This document shows, one piece after another, positions 22,690 through 33,740 of a stretch of DNA of 64,000 bases. How positions within the stretch are numbered: the first letter of the stretch is position 1; the number at the start of each line of letters is the position of its first letter. The notes under the pieces are model-generated. The model was given only the letters and a program-made list of their open reading frames with translations. It was not told the DNA's origin and ran no database searches. Both the position numbers and the translations under genes were made by a program. This stretch comes from Tethya wilhelma (Eukaryota > Porifera > Demospongiae > Tethyida > Tethyidae). The stretch lies in NCBI GenBank assembly GCA_964030475.1, contig CAXIPT010000004.1, forward strand, positions 2,872,439 through 2,936,438. The letters run 5' to 3'.

Positions 22690-23103
22690 GGAAGCTCATC
22701 TCAATGTCGATTGATGCGCATGCGCACTAACACGTCACGGCACGTCACTCGCCCGATTTTCACGTGACACTAATTTACAACAGTCACATGACTACGTAAT
22801 CATGAGTGTTGCGCTCCAAAAAAGATCAGTGTGCAGTGAGTCCCATGACTTGAGCGCTCTACAACAGCTCAGCTACACTACTACCAAGTTTGTACAGTAC
22901 TAGTCTAGTACTCTAACGCACTCACGAACAACAAATGCAACTCAGAAAATTTCAAAGACTCGAGGAAAAGCTAAGGAGGTGAAGTTATTGTGGTTGACTT
23001 GCTACTACTGCTGTACTGTCTTCTGCTGAAAGGTGTGTCACCACTGTGCAGCATATAGAGGCATTGTTCGAGGGAGTAGTCACTCGGAGATGAGATTAAA
23101 GTC
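22690..23103 (+). promoter_or_regulatory. FNIP promoter region with NRF-1 and MiT/TFE-type sites
   Basis: Upstream of the FNIP start. It holds a perfect NRF-1 palindrome tgcgcatgcgca (22715-22726), a CLEAR-like ttcacgtgac (22759-22768; consensus gtcacgtgac) and a second E-box with gtcacatgac near 22783-22792. No TATA box. MiT/TFE factors are controlled by the FLCN-FNIP complex in vertebrates, so feedback control is a reasonable inference. Confidence 0.5.
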
Positions 23104-23165
23104 ATGAGTTCGGTACTGGGAAAGATTTTCGGCGGTAAAAAGGCACTAAATCCAAAAGAAACAGC
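23104..23165 (+). CDS. FNIP: FNIP exon 1 (folliculin-interacting protein)
   Basis: The ATG at 23104 opens a 62-nt coding exon (MSSVLGKIFGGKKALNPKET plus two bases of an Ala codon) ended by a strong GTGAGT donor. A short basic N-terminus of this kind begins vertebrate FNIP proteins. Its phase 2 end joins perfectly to the exon at 56064, which starts with the third base, giving Ala and then ARERRARSLL. The assembled intron is 33 kb, far longer than the other FNIP introns (about 0.1-1.8 kb), which points to an assembly problem. Confidence 0.65.
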
Positions 23166-24562
23166 GTGAGTTGAACTAGAACTAAATTTTCTGAAGCTAC
23201 TACTGTTTATGAAGTGTGTGAATACATTTAATTTAGTTCCATAGGCTGTCTCCTTTAATGATAAAATGCCTGAGAGAGCCTAGTTTGTGTATCATTTGAA
23301 AAAAGTGGGCCATGTGCATATTAACTATTGAGTTTGAAAGCTCTTGCAGCTATGTGTGGAGCACTACAGAAATTAATATAGGCAGCTGCCAGGTCACCTC
23401 CATAAGGCCAACATCTATTATTAAACCTCATAACAATAGCATCAGTTTAAAATCCTTCTAGTTTTGATGAAGTCAATTGCAAGTGCTCTATAGTTGGTTG
23501 TAGTACAAAATTTATGGAGTAAAAGTTGAGATACTTGTTATTGAGGCCATGTTTTCTTGCTCGTGTCCTCAGTAATGGTTCATGTTAGCAAGCAATGTGA
23601 CATGTAAACACCAATGCTTGAAAACTATATCATCATGATTATACTTTATTGTAGTACTATTATTCTGCCTATACTTTGCCTGTGTTTGTTCACGTGCAAT
23701 GTTGTATACTTGTTGACAAGACTCCTAGCACATCACAAAAGGAAATGCAAGCAACTTTCGTTGTGTTTTGTTGACCCAAAGTGCTCATCCATTTATGCTT
23801 ACACTGGTTGAAATCTTGAATGGTTTCTAAGTGTACTATATAATTTATATGGGCCAGACTGGCACATGCAGCCCATGTGGTAGGTATTGAGCCCTTCTGA
23901 TGTTAGCAATGCTTGCACTGTGTCTATTAGCATTGCTTGTTCTGCGCTATTGACCAGCTAGTGTATACTTGTAGGCCATGCTTCCATATAGTATGAGGTG
24001 ATTCAACTAGTGACTCTAGTCCACCAGAAGATGGTCAGATTTTATTGTCAATGCTAGACACACTGGGGTACAAATTAGTTTGCAATTCAACTTTTTACAA
24101 TTCTTGAGTCCATCATTAAGTTAATTTTATATAATATAGGAGAGCATTACATGTTGTTACTAGGGATGGGCATTATGGGTTAACTACAAGTGTGTTGCAA
24201 TTTATTTCTAGTTCTCAAAGGGATGGTAGTTAGAAGTCCATTATTGAACTAACAAGCACAGGCACGATGTTTTGAGCATTACCACTTCTTCTTGGATTAT
24301 TCAGACGTGATTTGCATCCACCCTCATGTTGTTGATATCCTGGGATGTTGTCATCATGTGACTGCCTGATGATGTCATTCATGACCCATCACATGTTTAT
24401 GTCGGGTTGCAGTATTCATATGCTGTGAACACTTGCAGACTGTGAATGATGTTGTAAGCATGCTTTGATAATCATCCTTAAGATGAAAAAAACCCCAACA
24501 AAACTACATACAGTGTATGGATGGTTTCTACCCTCTGGTGATGACACTTTCCCTGACTCTAG
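23166..24562. other. Start of FNIP intron 1, nothing else seen
   Basis: Unique-looking intronic sequence with moderate GC content. No supported exon or recognised repeat. Confidence 0.5.
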
Positions 24563-25033
24563 TGCTTGAATTGTGGACACATATGTATGCTGTAGTTCAC
24601 ATGGTTCACCTAGAAGCTTACTAATTCTATATAGCTAAGGACTGGACAATATAGGTGATGGTGGAAGACCATATACAATGTAAAATGAGCTTTCTGGGCC
24701 AAAGAAGACTTCAATAAGTATGACAACACTGTGTATAGACACCTTCCTCCAATGTGCTACCCAGATTGCAAACACAAGTGTATACATGCTGTAGTTCATC
24801 CTGAGGCTTCAATACTAGTACTTGACTTTTCAACAATACAGTTTACTCAAACCAGCTAATGATATTCAGAGACCATGTGGTCACATGACTGACCACGTTC
24901 AAAGCACTGTGGTTTGGCTTGTATGTCCATATATGGAAGACAGGAATGTGCTTGTCTGTATAAAACATGCTGGTGTGTTTGTGTGTGTACCACTACACAT
25001 CACATGACACACGTGGTGTGTATGTGTGTGCAT
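24563..25033. repeat. Duplicated block 1 (copy at 53527-53997)
   Basis: Near-identical to 53527-53997, with a few substitutions and single-base indels. The other copy starts directly after an N. The two copies then diverge at the shared word gcat. Confidence 0.9.
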
Positions 25034-25536
25034 CACGTCAGTTTCAATTGGGCACTACGTTTAATTAAAATCATTGCTCAACATTTCCGGTATACTAGAG
25101 CAAGCCATAGCAACGTTTACACCATGGTTGCTATGGTTGAATCTGAGCCTAGGGCAGTTCATGTTCTTGTAATAACCATTTTTCAAAGAAAACTACACCT
25201 GGGGAGTCCCTTTACACAACCACGCATAGCTTTCCTGTCATATTCAACAACCACGCATGTAGTTTCCCAGTGATGGTACAAACACAATTGAGGAAGGTAG
25301 TGACTTTCCAGAGCTGTGAATTCTATTCAGGATTTTTTGAAAGGTAACTATACACACATAAGTGTAGTAGGAGTCCTAAACATTCTATATTAGCAAAAAC
25401 TAAACCATGAATCTTTTTTTAGAACAGAAATTGAGCAACATAAAATTACATATAAGACGGGTATAGAATGTGTGAAAAAAATAAACAAAAGGCACTATAC
25501 ATCATCAAAACTTGTGAGTATTGCAAGGGAGCACTG

Positions 25537-25682
25537 CTAAATGTCTAATAGAGATGCCTTTGCTGATTCAAGATGCTGACTTAGTGAGGTATGTGGTGTC
25601 AGGGCCAAGTCTGACATTCCATTTGGACTGTGTTCTGATCCGAGCTCCAAAGAAATGTCACCATGCAGTACTGACTGAGCTT
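25537..25682 (-). CDS. Possible terminal coding exon, minus strand
   Basis: An acceptor tttctctacag is followed by an open frame of 47 codons to TAG, including GDISLELGSEHSPNG and LSQHLESAKASLLDI. No upstream partner in the right phase was found; the strong donor near 25742 is preceded by an in-frame stop. A plus-strand Ser-rich frame at about 25744-26013 (SVPSSSRSSIRSQQL) competes. This lies in the 1.5 kb that is absent from the other copy of the duplicated segment. Unrecognised. Confidence 0.3.
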
Positions 25683-26567
25683 CTGTAGAGAAAATACAAA
25701 CACTTGGTCAGTTAAAGTAAAATATATCATCAAAAGGACTTACTCTGAGGTTAGTTGTGCATCTTCTCATATTAATCAACCAGCTCGAAGTCATTCTGTG
25801 CCGTCATCATCGCGATCGAGCATCAGGAGTCAGCAACTTTCCAATCGACAGTCGGTACCACCCAAACTGCACATGTTGAAGGGAAGCAGTACCATTTCTG
25901 AAGCAGTTTATATGAGGTTAGGGGTTATATATAGGTATACAAATCTTAATCCATGCAGCCTTCATAAGCCGATAAGAATTGTCAACAGTTTCCGACACAA
26001 CGAACCACCATGAAATCATCATGAGGGAATTCCTATGACAAATTCACCCTGACAACTAAGCCAATGTACCATAGATAGAAATTATAAGTCTTCTAACATG
26101 TCTAGATAGAAAATAAGTATATTTAACCATTACAACCTTCATCTATAACATACAAATTATATGCATTGTATGACTATCGAAAACAATGGGGGGGAAAATG
26201 GTACATTACCTGTATTTGGTATTATCTTGTAGCAGAAGAGTTGAAGTAGTGCCCTAGCCACTTACATAGCTTCAGAAAAATGCAGAGTTCTTTCTGTGCT
26301 GCTTTCAAAACTGAATCCTTCTCATAATTTCACCACGCTATAGCACACGTTCACATTGGTCATTTTTTCTGGTTCTTTTTGGAGGTGAAACTGTCTTCTT
26401 CGCTTTTTTTGCCTAGAGCGAAGTCACGTGGCATAAGCCTATGGAAGTGCCTACATTACAGCGTCCTATTTTTAGAATCAGCGGTTGCTGGGGCGTTGTC
26501 AAGGACAGGAAATTATTGCGATGACGTCGCTAATGTCAACACGTGCATACGGAATGAAACTGACGTG

Positions 26568-27125
26568 GCATGTGGAGAGCATGAGCTAAAAATGACCATG
26601 AGACTCTGGCTGAGAGAAGCTTTAGTAACTCTGTGAACCTAGTTAATGAAGTTGTAACCATAAGGTTTGTGCTAGCTGAGTTACAACTGTGCTATGTAGA
26701 ACTTGTCTATCTGTGTTTGACGATCCAATAGTCTCCTACCACCTTCTGGTGGACTAGAGTTAAGAGTTGAGCTGCAACTAACTTCTAAACTGTCATACCT
26801 ATCCCTGTTGACTTCATAATGGCCTTCTACCACCCTCTGGTGGACTGGAACTAAATGTTGAATTATTGCCATACCATAACTCATTGTGCATAATAATTCT
26901 CAATCTTATAATATTCTAATTTTGTGCTGCATATTGTGTAACCAATACATCATATCCTATAGGGTTATTCGCCTGGTTTATTATGGTCGTATGATGCAAA
27001 TCAGTTCACATTAACGACTCGTATTAAGTCTTCCTTCCTTCCCATTCTTTGTGAATAGCTACTGTAGTCAATAGCAACCATATCAAGTATGTAAACAATA
27101 GGATCTCGGTTTCCTATTGTAGAAA
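26568..27125. repeat. Duplicated block 2 (copy at 53994-54543)
   Basis: Near-identical to 53994-54543. In the second copy this block directly follows block 1, so 1.53 kb (25034-26567) is present here only. The join occurs at the four-base word gcat. Confidence 0.9.
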
Positions 27126-27192
27126 TAATATGAAATAATTTATGTTGTGGAATTAAACTCAAGTAGTATTATTCTCTGTATTGATTCAATAG

Positions 27193-27391
27193 GAGCAGAG
27201 ATGCACCCGTTCTTTGTGTGACATGAGAAGCTCTGAGAGGTTGGAGCAGTCCTTCACCTCATCCTGCAGTGTGCCTCCATCAGTGTCATCATCAACATCA
27301 CCCAAGCCATCCGTGACCCAGTCAGCAGGCTGGAGTGGGGAGAACACTGCAGCCAAGACCAGGAGGGCTCACCATCTTTTTCAGGAGACCA
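27193..27391 (+). pseudogene. FNIP: Stray third copy of FNIP exon 3, 3' end altered
   Basis: Preceded by a normal acceptor (ttcaatag), it encodes the same residues as FNIP exon 3 at 56721 (RSLCDMRSSERLEQSF and on to KTRRAH). Differences from the other copies are synonymous up to that point. The last 20 bases are changed (caccatctttttcaggagac against cactttatcagaagac), adding 4 bases and breaking the frame. No exon 4 follows; VOC-cupin pseudogene sequence begins within 20-30 bp. Confidence 0.75.
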
Positions 27392-27410
27392 GTAGTCATT
27401 TTGGGTGGCT

Positions 27411-28137
27411 ACTCAGAGTGCATATACGTCTGGAATACAGCCCACAGGTACCACAGACCAAACTTCGTCTGAGTATCGACTTTGATTCCATCTAGAGCTC
27501 ATCTACCCAGCTGAATCACCCACCATAGCCGTCATCAGTGGACATGGAGTGCACTTACGCCTCGAATACAGCCCACAGGTACCCCAAACACCATGCAACC
27601 AAAGTTCGTCTGAACTGTAAATCTCTTCGCACAGATGCCGCTACTACCGAACTAATCGCTCCCAACGGCAGCTGCATTCAGTTAATTGATGTTTCCACCC
27701 CCCCTCTACATACCACCATTATTCCAGCTCCAAAGAATGCCAGCTAAGAGTGACCTGATACCCGACAGACTAGGAGGACGACTTCTCACATAACAATAGA
27801 AAATGGTGGAGATGTGCCAGACTATGTGCACTATCATAAGGTTCGATTTCAGATGATTTATTGCTACAAAGGATGGGTGCGAGTGGCTTATGAAGATCAA
27901 GGTGATCCTACACTAGTACAAGAAGGAGACTGTCTTTACATCCTCCTGAAATACGTCGTCGTGTGCTGGAATCATCAAAAGTCCTATCAGTCCTATCTTC
28001 TCTTGGTAGTGACAGAGATGAGACAGTGACTGCATGCTGGTGATTGCTGTGTCATTCCAGCCAACATGAGAGTCACTCTATCAACTGTTGATGCCAGATT
28101 GGAATACCTTGAAGTCTCTTTACCTCCACATCAATAA
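27411..28137 (+). pseudogene. Decayed copy of the VOC-cupin gene
   Basis: Collinear with 3910-5020 of the intact gene at high identity (for example atagccgtcatcagtggaca and atggtggagatgtgccagac) but with indels, lost segments and frame breaks. The 5' part is scrambled, with tacagcccacaggtacc present twice. It lacks the HELQNGS repeats and much of the middle, and still ends at the position of the parental second cupin. It cannot encode the full protein. Confidence 0.9.
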
Positions 28138-28324
28138 TAATTATTGTGATGTTACTGTTGTGTGAATTTGCATGTGACTGATTCATGATTAGGTTGACTA
28201 TTAATTACATCATCAGCAACTCTATAGCAGTAATTAATTAAACCATGCATGCAACCTGATCGCTTTATCACACACATATATAATTACGCCACCAATTAAG
28301 ATGCAGGCATCACATAATTATCTA

Positions 28325-28712
28325 TAGAGCGGTTGCACTTACGTCATCAAATTTTAATAACTATTAATAAATAGCTATAATTAATTCTATAAATTTATCA
28401 TGGTTAGTTTAGCTCAGATTTCAAATTTCAGAGCTTGATTACCTATAGATTATTTTATAAAAATTCTCAAAGTTGGCATTTTAAGTATTGATGGCATTGA
28501 CGTGTGGCAAATTTTGCCACACGTCAATGCCATCAATACAAAAATACCAACTTTCAAAAATTTATATAAAATAATCTACTTTGAGTTAAGCCTTCAAACT
28601 TGAAATATGAGCTATCTAGAAGGTCACAATTGTCTGGAATTTTTTGCAGCTCAATCCAAGCAAGTTTTAATGGGTGGGCGTGGCTGATGACGTCACGTGC
28701 AACCGCTCTGTA
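28325..28712. repeat. Foldback element with nested 50-bp hairpin
   Basis: Outer ends agagcggttgcacttacgtc and its inverse gacgtcacgtgcaaccgctc. The centre (about 28455-28560) is a strong hairpin: ggcattgacgtgtggcaaat meets its complement after almost no loop. Confidence 0.85.
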
Positions 28713-28721
28713 ATCATAATT

Positions 28722-29706
28722 AAGCCTCAGCGCGTGCGTAGCACGTGCAGAGGGTTACGGTAGGCTAATTTTCAGAGCTGGCTAATTTTTATCTGACGCA
28801 CCCTTTCGGGACGCTAATTTTTATCTGACGCACCCTTTCGGGACTTAGAAATTTTTCACGAGGTCAACACGCTGGTAAAGGTCGTCATGTGGAGTGTATA
28901 TATACCCATTGCATGCAAGCTTGACTTCAGTTTGCTACTCAAACTCCGAGTTCTTCAAGTTGTCTCCTCGTGAGTGTGAGCCAGAGGGGCCTGAGTGAGA
29001 TCCACCACCTGGAGGCCATTGGCAAGAGGAGACTGGAAGGGAGATTCTGTCTGAAGATGAGAAAGATTGCATATTTATTATACAGTCTGCCAGAGACTGC
29101 CTATATATGAAAGCAAGTGAAATAAACTCATTATTAATAAGTTACTGTATTGTTCTACTCAATCAGATTGTGAGAAGTGCAAAAGCCTCTGCAGAAGTTC
29201 AATCTCCACAGATACAGCCACTGTATACAATCCAACTTCATGCATACATGATTCTATTGCCATTATAATCTATGATGATAATTAAATTGATAATAATATG
29301 GTGTCACAAGTCTCAACTTACTGAGCTGCATGCCTTATTCAGCCTACTAGGCTACTGATCAATGCAGACTGATCACTGACTGATTATGTAGAAATCAAAG
29401 CAGACACAAAAGGCCATCATGACAGCAATGCCACTGAATGGGCAATCACGGTGAAAGTCACTGAGACTATAGCTATAGCTAGCTAGCACTGAGTTGAGCA
29501 GAATCTGTTGCTCTCTACCAAAATTTGTTTTTTTATCTGTAGATGGACACTCAGCTCTGCAAACACTAAGTACAAGTAAAATGCAGTCAAATTTCAAGCT
29601 CTAAACCTATTTAATTGTGACGACCTTTTCCTATAAGAGATGACCTTGCAAAAATTTTCTAAGTCCCAAAAGGGTGCGTCAGATAAAAATTAGCTTACGG
29701 TAGTCG

Positions 29707-29743
<37 letters not shown>

Positions 29744-29808
29744 TGTTACTAGATAATCTGAAGAACGGCAGCTCTATGGTCCAAACGGAGGGTACTTACG
29801 TTCATGAA
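28722..29808 (-). mobile_element. Truncated copy of the taagcctcggcgc element, cut by N
   Basis: In reverse orientation. It starts taagcctcagcgcgtgcgta with gtgcagagggttacggta, is interrupted by unrelated sequence (28760-29690), and resumes with cggtagtcgttttgtg, a (GT)n run at 29708-29742 and aagaacggcagctctatggt, ending at the N at 29809. Matches the right ends of elements at 30928, 37654 and 42544. The inserted stretch has no recognised gene. Confidence 0.55.
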
Positions 29809-29809
29809 N

Positions 29810-30108
29810 TTTTTTTCAAATTTGTACCATGCAGGTATATATATACCTGCAGCCAACCGCTGCATTAGCCATATCTCTTCTATAGTACTTAAATATACAC
29901 CCTTGTATCATGGGAAGCCATACTTTCAAAGGCACCGACAAGGAAATATCGGTTTTAGATTATATATATTGACCGCACTCAACTGCAGGGAAATATCTCG
30001 ATATTCCACAGGAAATTCAGTGGAATATATATGCACAGCACGTGGAAAATAGTCATATACAGTAAAAAGAGACTCTAGCGCTTGAGATTCTTCAGAAGAC
30101 AACTAGAC
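29810..30108. repeat. Copy of TRAF intron and exon start (19398-19691) after an N
   Basis: Near-identical to 19398-19691, starting one base after the N at 29809. It includes one arm of the palindrome and the first 30 bases of a TRAF-gene exon. A weaker match continues with the aaatttgcaaattacaaatt region near 30340-30430. Best read as a second haplotype or an assembly duplicate. Confidence 0.85.
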
Positions 30109-30927
30109 TATGAATGACAAATATATAGTCATGATAGCTATGTCATGTTTTTATTGTGCTTCAATCACCTAGCTTTTAAGCCAAACAAATTATAACATCA
30201 ATATATAGTAAGCACTTTTGTACACTCTTACATGTGCATGCTTTAATTCTATATTCACGGTACAATCAATATAGCTTTTCCCTCTTGGCAATAAATGTGG
30301 CTGTAACTATCTAAAATTTAATAATTGTATGAAATAAAAAACTAAAATTGGAAATCGGAAATTTGAAAATTAGAAATTTGGAAGTAAGAAATTTGCAAAT
30401 TACAAATTGAATGCCCTCTTTGGGCCACCATACGTAATTGCCAACATCTCAGGCCTGGTTCACAATATGACACACTGCATGATGCATGCATGTAGTAGTA
30501 CTTTATATTGGTGACGCAGCCGTGACGCAAAAAGGTTAATGCAGAATTAGAAAAGGTTTTTAAGTATACATTTGATGCGCTGCATAGCTGCATTTTAGTG
30601 TATGAAAATTTTTCACCAAAATATTCATGGTGAACCAGCCTGTTTTCATCTAGTGTTATGATTTAATTGGCACAAATTTTTGGCTCTGCACGATTACTTA
30701 CCTTGCACTGAGCACCTTACCGCAAGGCACGTAATAATGTGCAGGGCCAAAAATTGTGCAAGCAACAGCTTAATTAAGTGTCAAAGTATACCAGATGAAA
30801 ACAGTGCCAATTTGACAATAATTGTTCTGGTTGTGCATTTGCAACTTTTATCGATCGATGTCACTGACACTTGTACAAGCATGCACAGAACATAGTGACA
30901 GCCACTGGAGTGCTCACTGGTTACAAT

Positions 30928-31803
30928 GAAGGCACCGATGGTGCATAAGCCTCGGCGCATATCACCAGAATGTGTAACTAAACAAGAATGACATTGTGCA
31001 CAAGAGTGCCATTAGCAATTAATTGCTCTTGTGTGTCTGAAGTCTGGGCTGTGAGACAACCAATAGATCCGGTGACTTGTCTGTCTACTCATAACGACAT
31101 GATGTAGCAGTGGCATAATTAGGATAACCGGGCCTCTGGAAGCCACTCAAGTAGTGAACTTGCCTGATAAACACTGCGGATGCTCATTTCACATTTATAT
31201 TATAGTTTAACACTACAAGACCAATGCTGATGATTCTATAGGACTATGATGATTCAGTTAGGACTCATGCATGCTGCACTGAGCTAGTAGTGAGACTACA
31301 GACTGACTCAGTCACTGACACCCATGAACACCGTGATTGCGGCCGGGACTCATGCTTCCAGTGAATAAGCCACTATCGTGTATAGTTCTACAAAGTGTTG
31401 TGTTTTAATACCCTCACTAAATTTAACTTACAAGACTCGTGCAAGCAGTTGAGTTACCTGTTCCAGCACCTGAGCCAAGCACAAGCCAGACTGAGCAGCC
31501 TCAAGCGGCACAACTCCACTGTATTTCTAGATAACGCACACTGCAGGGGGCGTAAACAATAGGTGTGGTTTCGAAGCTAAGCACTCAGAGAAGCACAAAA
31601 GCCTCAGATCTCAGCAACTACAGCATTTCGCAAGATGCTAAATATAATATTTCAAGATAACTTCGATTCATGAACGTAAGTACCTTCCATTTCTCATGTA
31701 GAGTTGCCGTTCTTCAGATTATCTCGTAACAGACAGACGCACACACAAAACGACTACCGTAACCCGAGCCTCTGCACGTGCTACGCATGTGACGAGGCTT
31801 AAC
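30928..31803. mobile_element. Non-autonomous element, taagcctcggcgc termini (copy A)
   Basis: Left end ggcaccgatggtgcataagc ctcggcgc; right end cgactaccgtaaccc, ctgcacgtgctacgc and gaggcttaa. Shares its right 250 bp with copies at 37654 and 44050. Non-coding, about 0.9 kb. Confidence 0.7.
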
Positions 31804-31819
31804 TATCAAACTCCAGAGC

Positions 31820-31967
31820 TTCAGAGGAGGTACGACACACGAGCGTCAATTCAATGCTTTTACTGACTCAGCATAGTAGGTGCACGTGACCAAATCTAAT
31901 ACCAAACTATAGTGGTCACGTGATTGGAATGCGCTAATTGACACTCGCGTGTCGTACCTCCTCTGAT
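31820..31967. repeat. Foldback element, 148 bp
   Basis: gaggaggtacgacacacgag at the left is inverted as the right end; arms include ggtgcacgtgacc and its inverse. No coding capacity. The following 31968-32340 shows nothing further. Confidence 0.8.
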
Positions 31968-32347
31968 CAAACTCATCGCTAGCTAGCAAATAGACTCGAT
32001 CTGGTATTTTAGCGATTCTGCTGATTCAGCACTTTTGAATTTGTGATGATGTCATTTCTATTTAAATATGCAAAAAGTGTAATTTTTACCTATTTTGGCA
32101 GTTCATTTTAAAAATAGAGACACTTCCCTTCGTAATACCATAGATACAGCCGAAATGCACGTGTCAGCGGCAACGCTTAGAATTTGAGATTTATTTTCTC
32201 ATTAAATATATTCATGAGCAGGCGCACTGCTTACTTTGCAATTTCGTATTCTTTTTTTTTTTCTGTTGACGATCTTAATTTGCCAGCAACTTTCAGTTAG
32301 ATCTCCGTATTCAGTGGATGACTAGCTACCTGTAGGTACAAAGTAGC

Positions 32348-33740
32348 TTAAAATATACCTACCACAAAAGTAACTATTTCATGAATAAGATCATCTAGGT
32401 AGCTTCCTTTGGGCATGGAACATTTGCGTTTCATAGACATACAAAAGATAAATTCAATTCCATTCACACAATTTTGGACTGAAGTTACTTCAGTGCTAGT
32501 AAGTTTTGTGTCCGGGGTACAGCAGCTGAGCAGTCCTTGAAACAAAATCATGCATATGCATGTCACTGATGATGCTATATTTGGCCTCCAGTACTGAGCG
32601 TACTAACATAACACAAACTAATTTTGATAAAAATGGATTGCAAACACCTCATTAGAGGGGTAAAACATGATAAATACCACATGGGTATCAAAAATTTTAT
32701 TCAATACACTGACAATGTTGGTAACCACAGAAAAATTGAAGCTGTCACACATCAGGACTGAATACAGTTAATACTTGAATTACAGAGGGTAACATATAGT
32801 AAAATACTCCTCCTGAAGAAAGTGGTTGGACTATTTGTGAGCGAGAAAGTCAAAAAGTTGACTAAGACCATTCTCTACAGTAGGGAAGAATAAAAGAAAA
32901 CGTCAATTTCACACAAGGTTACACTAGTACAGATAGGGTAGGTGTAAAGGTGGATGTGGATATAAGACAGGTAAAAGTACTGTGTGATCCTGCTTGCCAG
33001 TGTAAAAGTATGCAAAAAAAAAAAAAAGAGTCTGAACTGCTTCATACCAAGTCTCTAGTATTCCAGAATTTGTACGTTGATTGACAAAATGTATCAGTTG
33101 ATCGGGCAACACATTTACGTATAGTAAATAACCTACAAAATGGATATATACAGAGGGGATTTTATGATGTTAAATGAACTTACAGGCATATATATATGTG
33201 TAAGAGTTATCAAAGTGAAGCACTTTTGTGCTACTTTTACAAAACAACACTCATCTATGCACAAAGCAAACAGTGAAATCGATACCGTCGCACAAGGCTA
33301 TACTGGTGGAACATTTGCGTTTCATAAACAATCAAAGCTTATGATTCAAACACGAATGACTACAATAATAGTACAACACGATTTACAACTTTTACCTGTG
33401 TCCGTCCTTTCAAGTACTTTTGTAACAAGAGGCTGTTGAGCTTGAGGCAGCTGTACGCCATTTTTTACTGAGTTCAAACAAAGCAAGGGAACAGCAACAC
33501 GCAATTACTGTTCATTGTGTCAGAAAATTATTCACAATTTACTATTTCAATCCTTCATAGACCTCTTTACACTGACAGTTCTTTTCGTGAGCACAAACTC
33601 AACCAAAAAGACGGCTGCAAACACTTGCCTCTTCTTGGCAGCCATTTTTGGAAAAGTTGCTGACACGCCCCTTCCGCTATTATCTCATGGAAAATAAATC
33701 TTGCGCGAAAATTACACGTGCGTTTCGGCTGGATAGACTA
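32348..33740 (-). CDS. Possible minus-strand gene made of short exons, uncertain
   Basis: Coding-looking pieces on the minus strand: a start exon 33461-33396 (MAYSCLKLNSLLLQKYLKGR, followed by GTAAAA), a piece at about 33118-33045 with DQLIHFVNQRTNSGILETWY, and a piece at about 32530-32355 with CSMPKGSYLDDLIHEIV ending at a GTAGGT donor. An alternative start (MAAKKRQVFAAVFLVEFVL) lies at 33643. The pieces do not join with phases I could verify and I recognise no family. It may be a real gene, gene fragments or chance. Confidence 0.25.

Noticed and set aside
24822..25273. Open frames conserved between 24.8 kb and 53.8 kb (VQSTVVWLVCPYMEDRNVL)
   Set aside because: The frames are shared because the DNA is duplicated; there are no splice or start signals and single-base indels shift the frames between copies.
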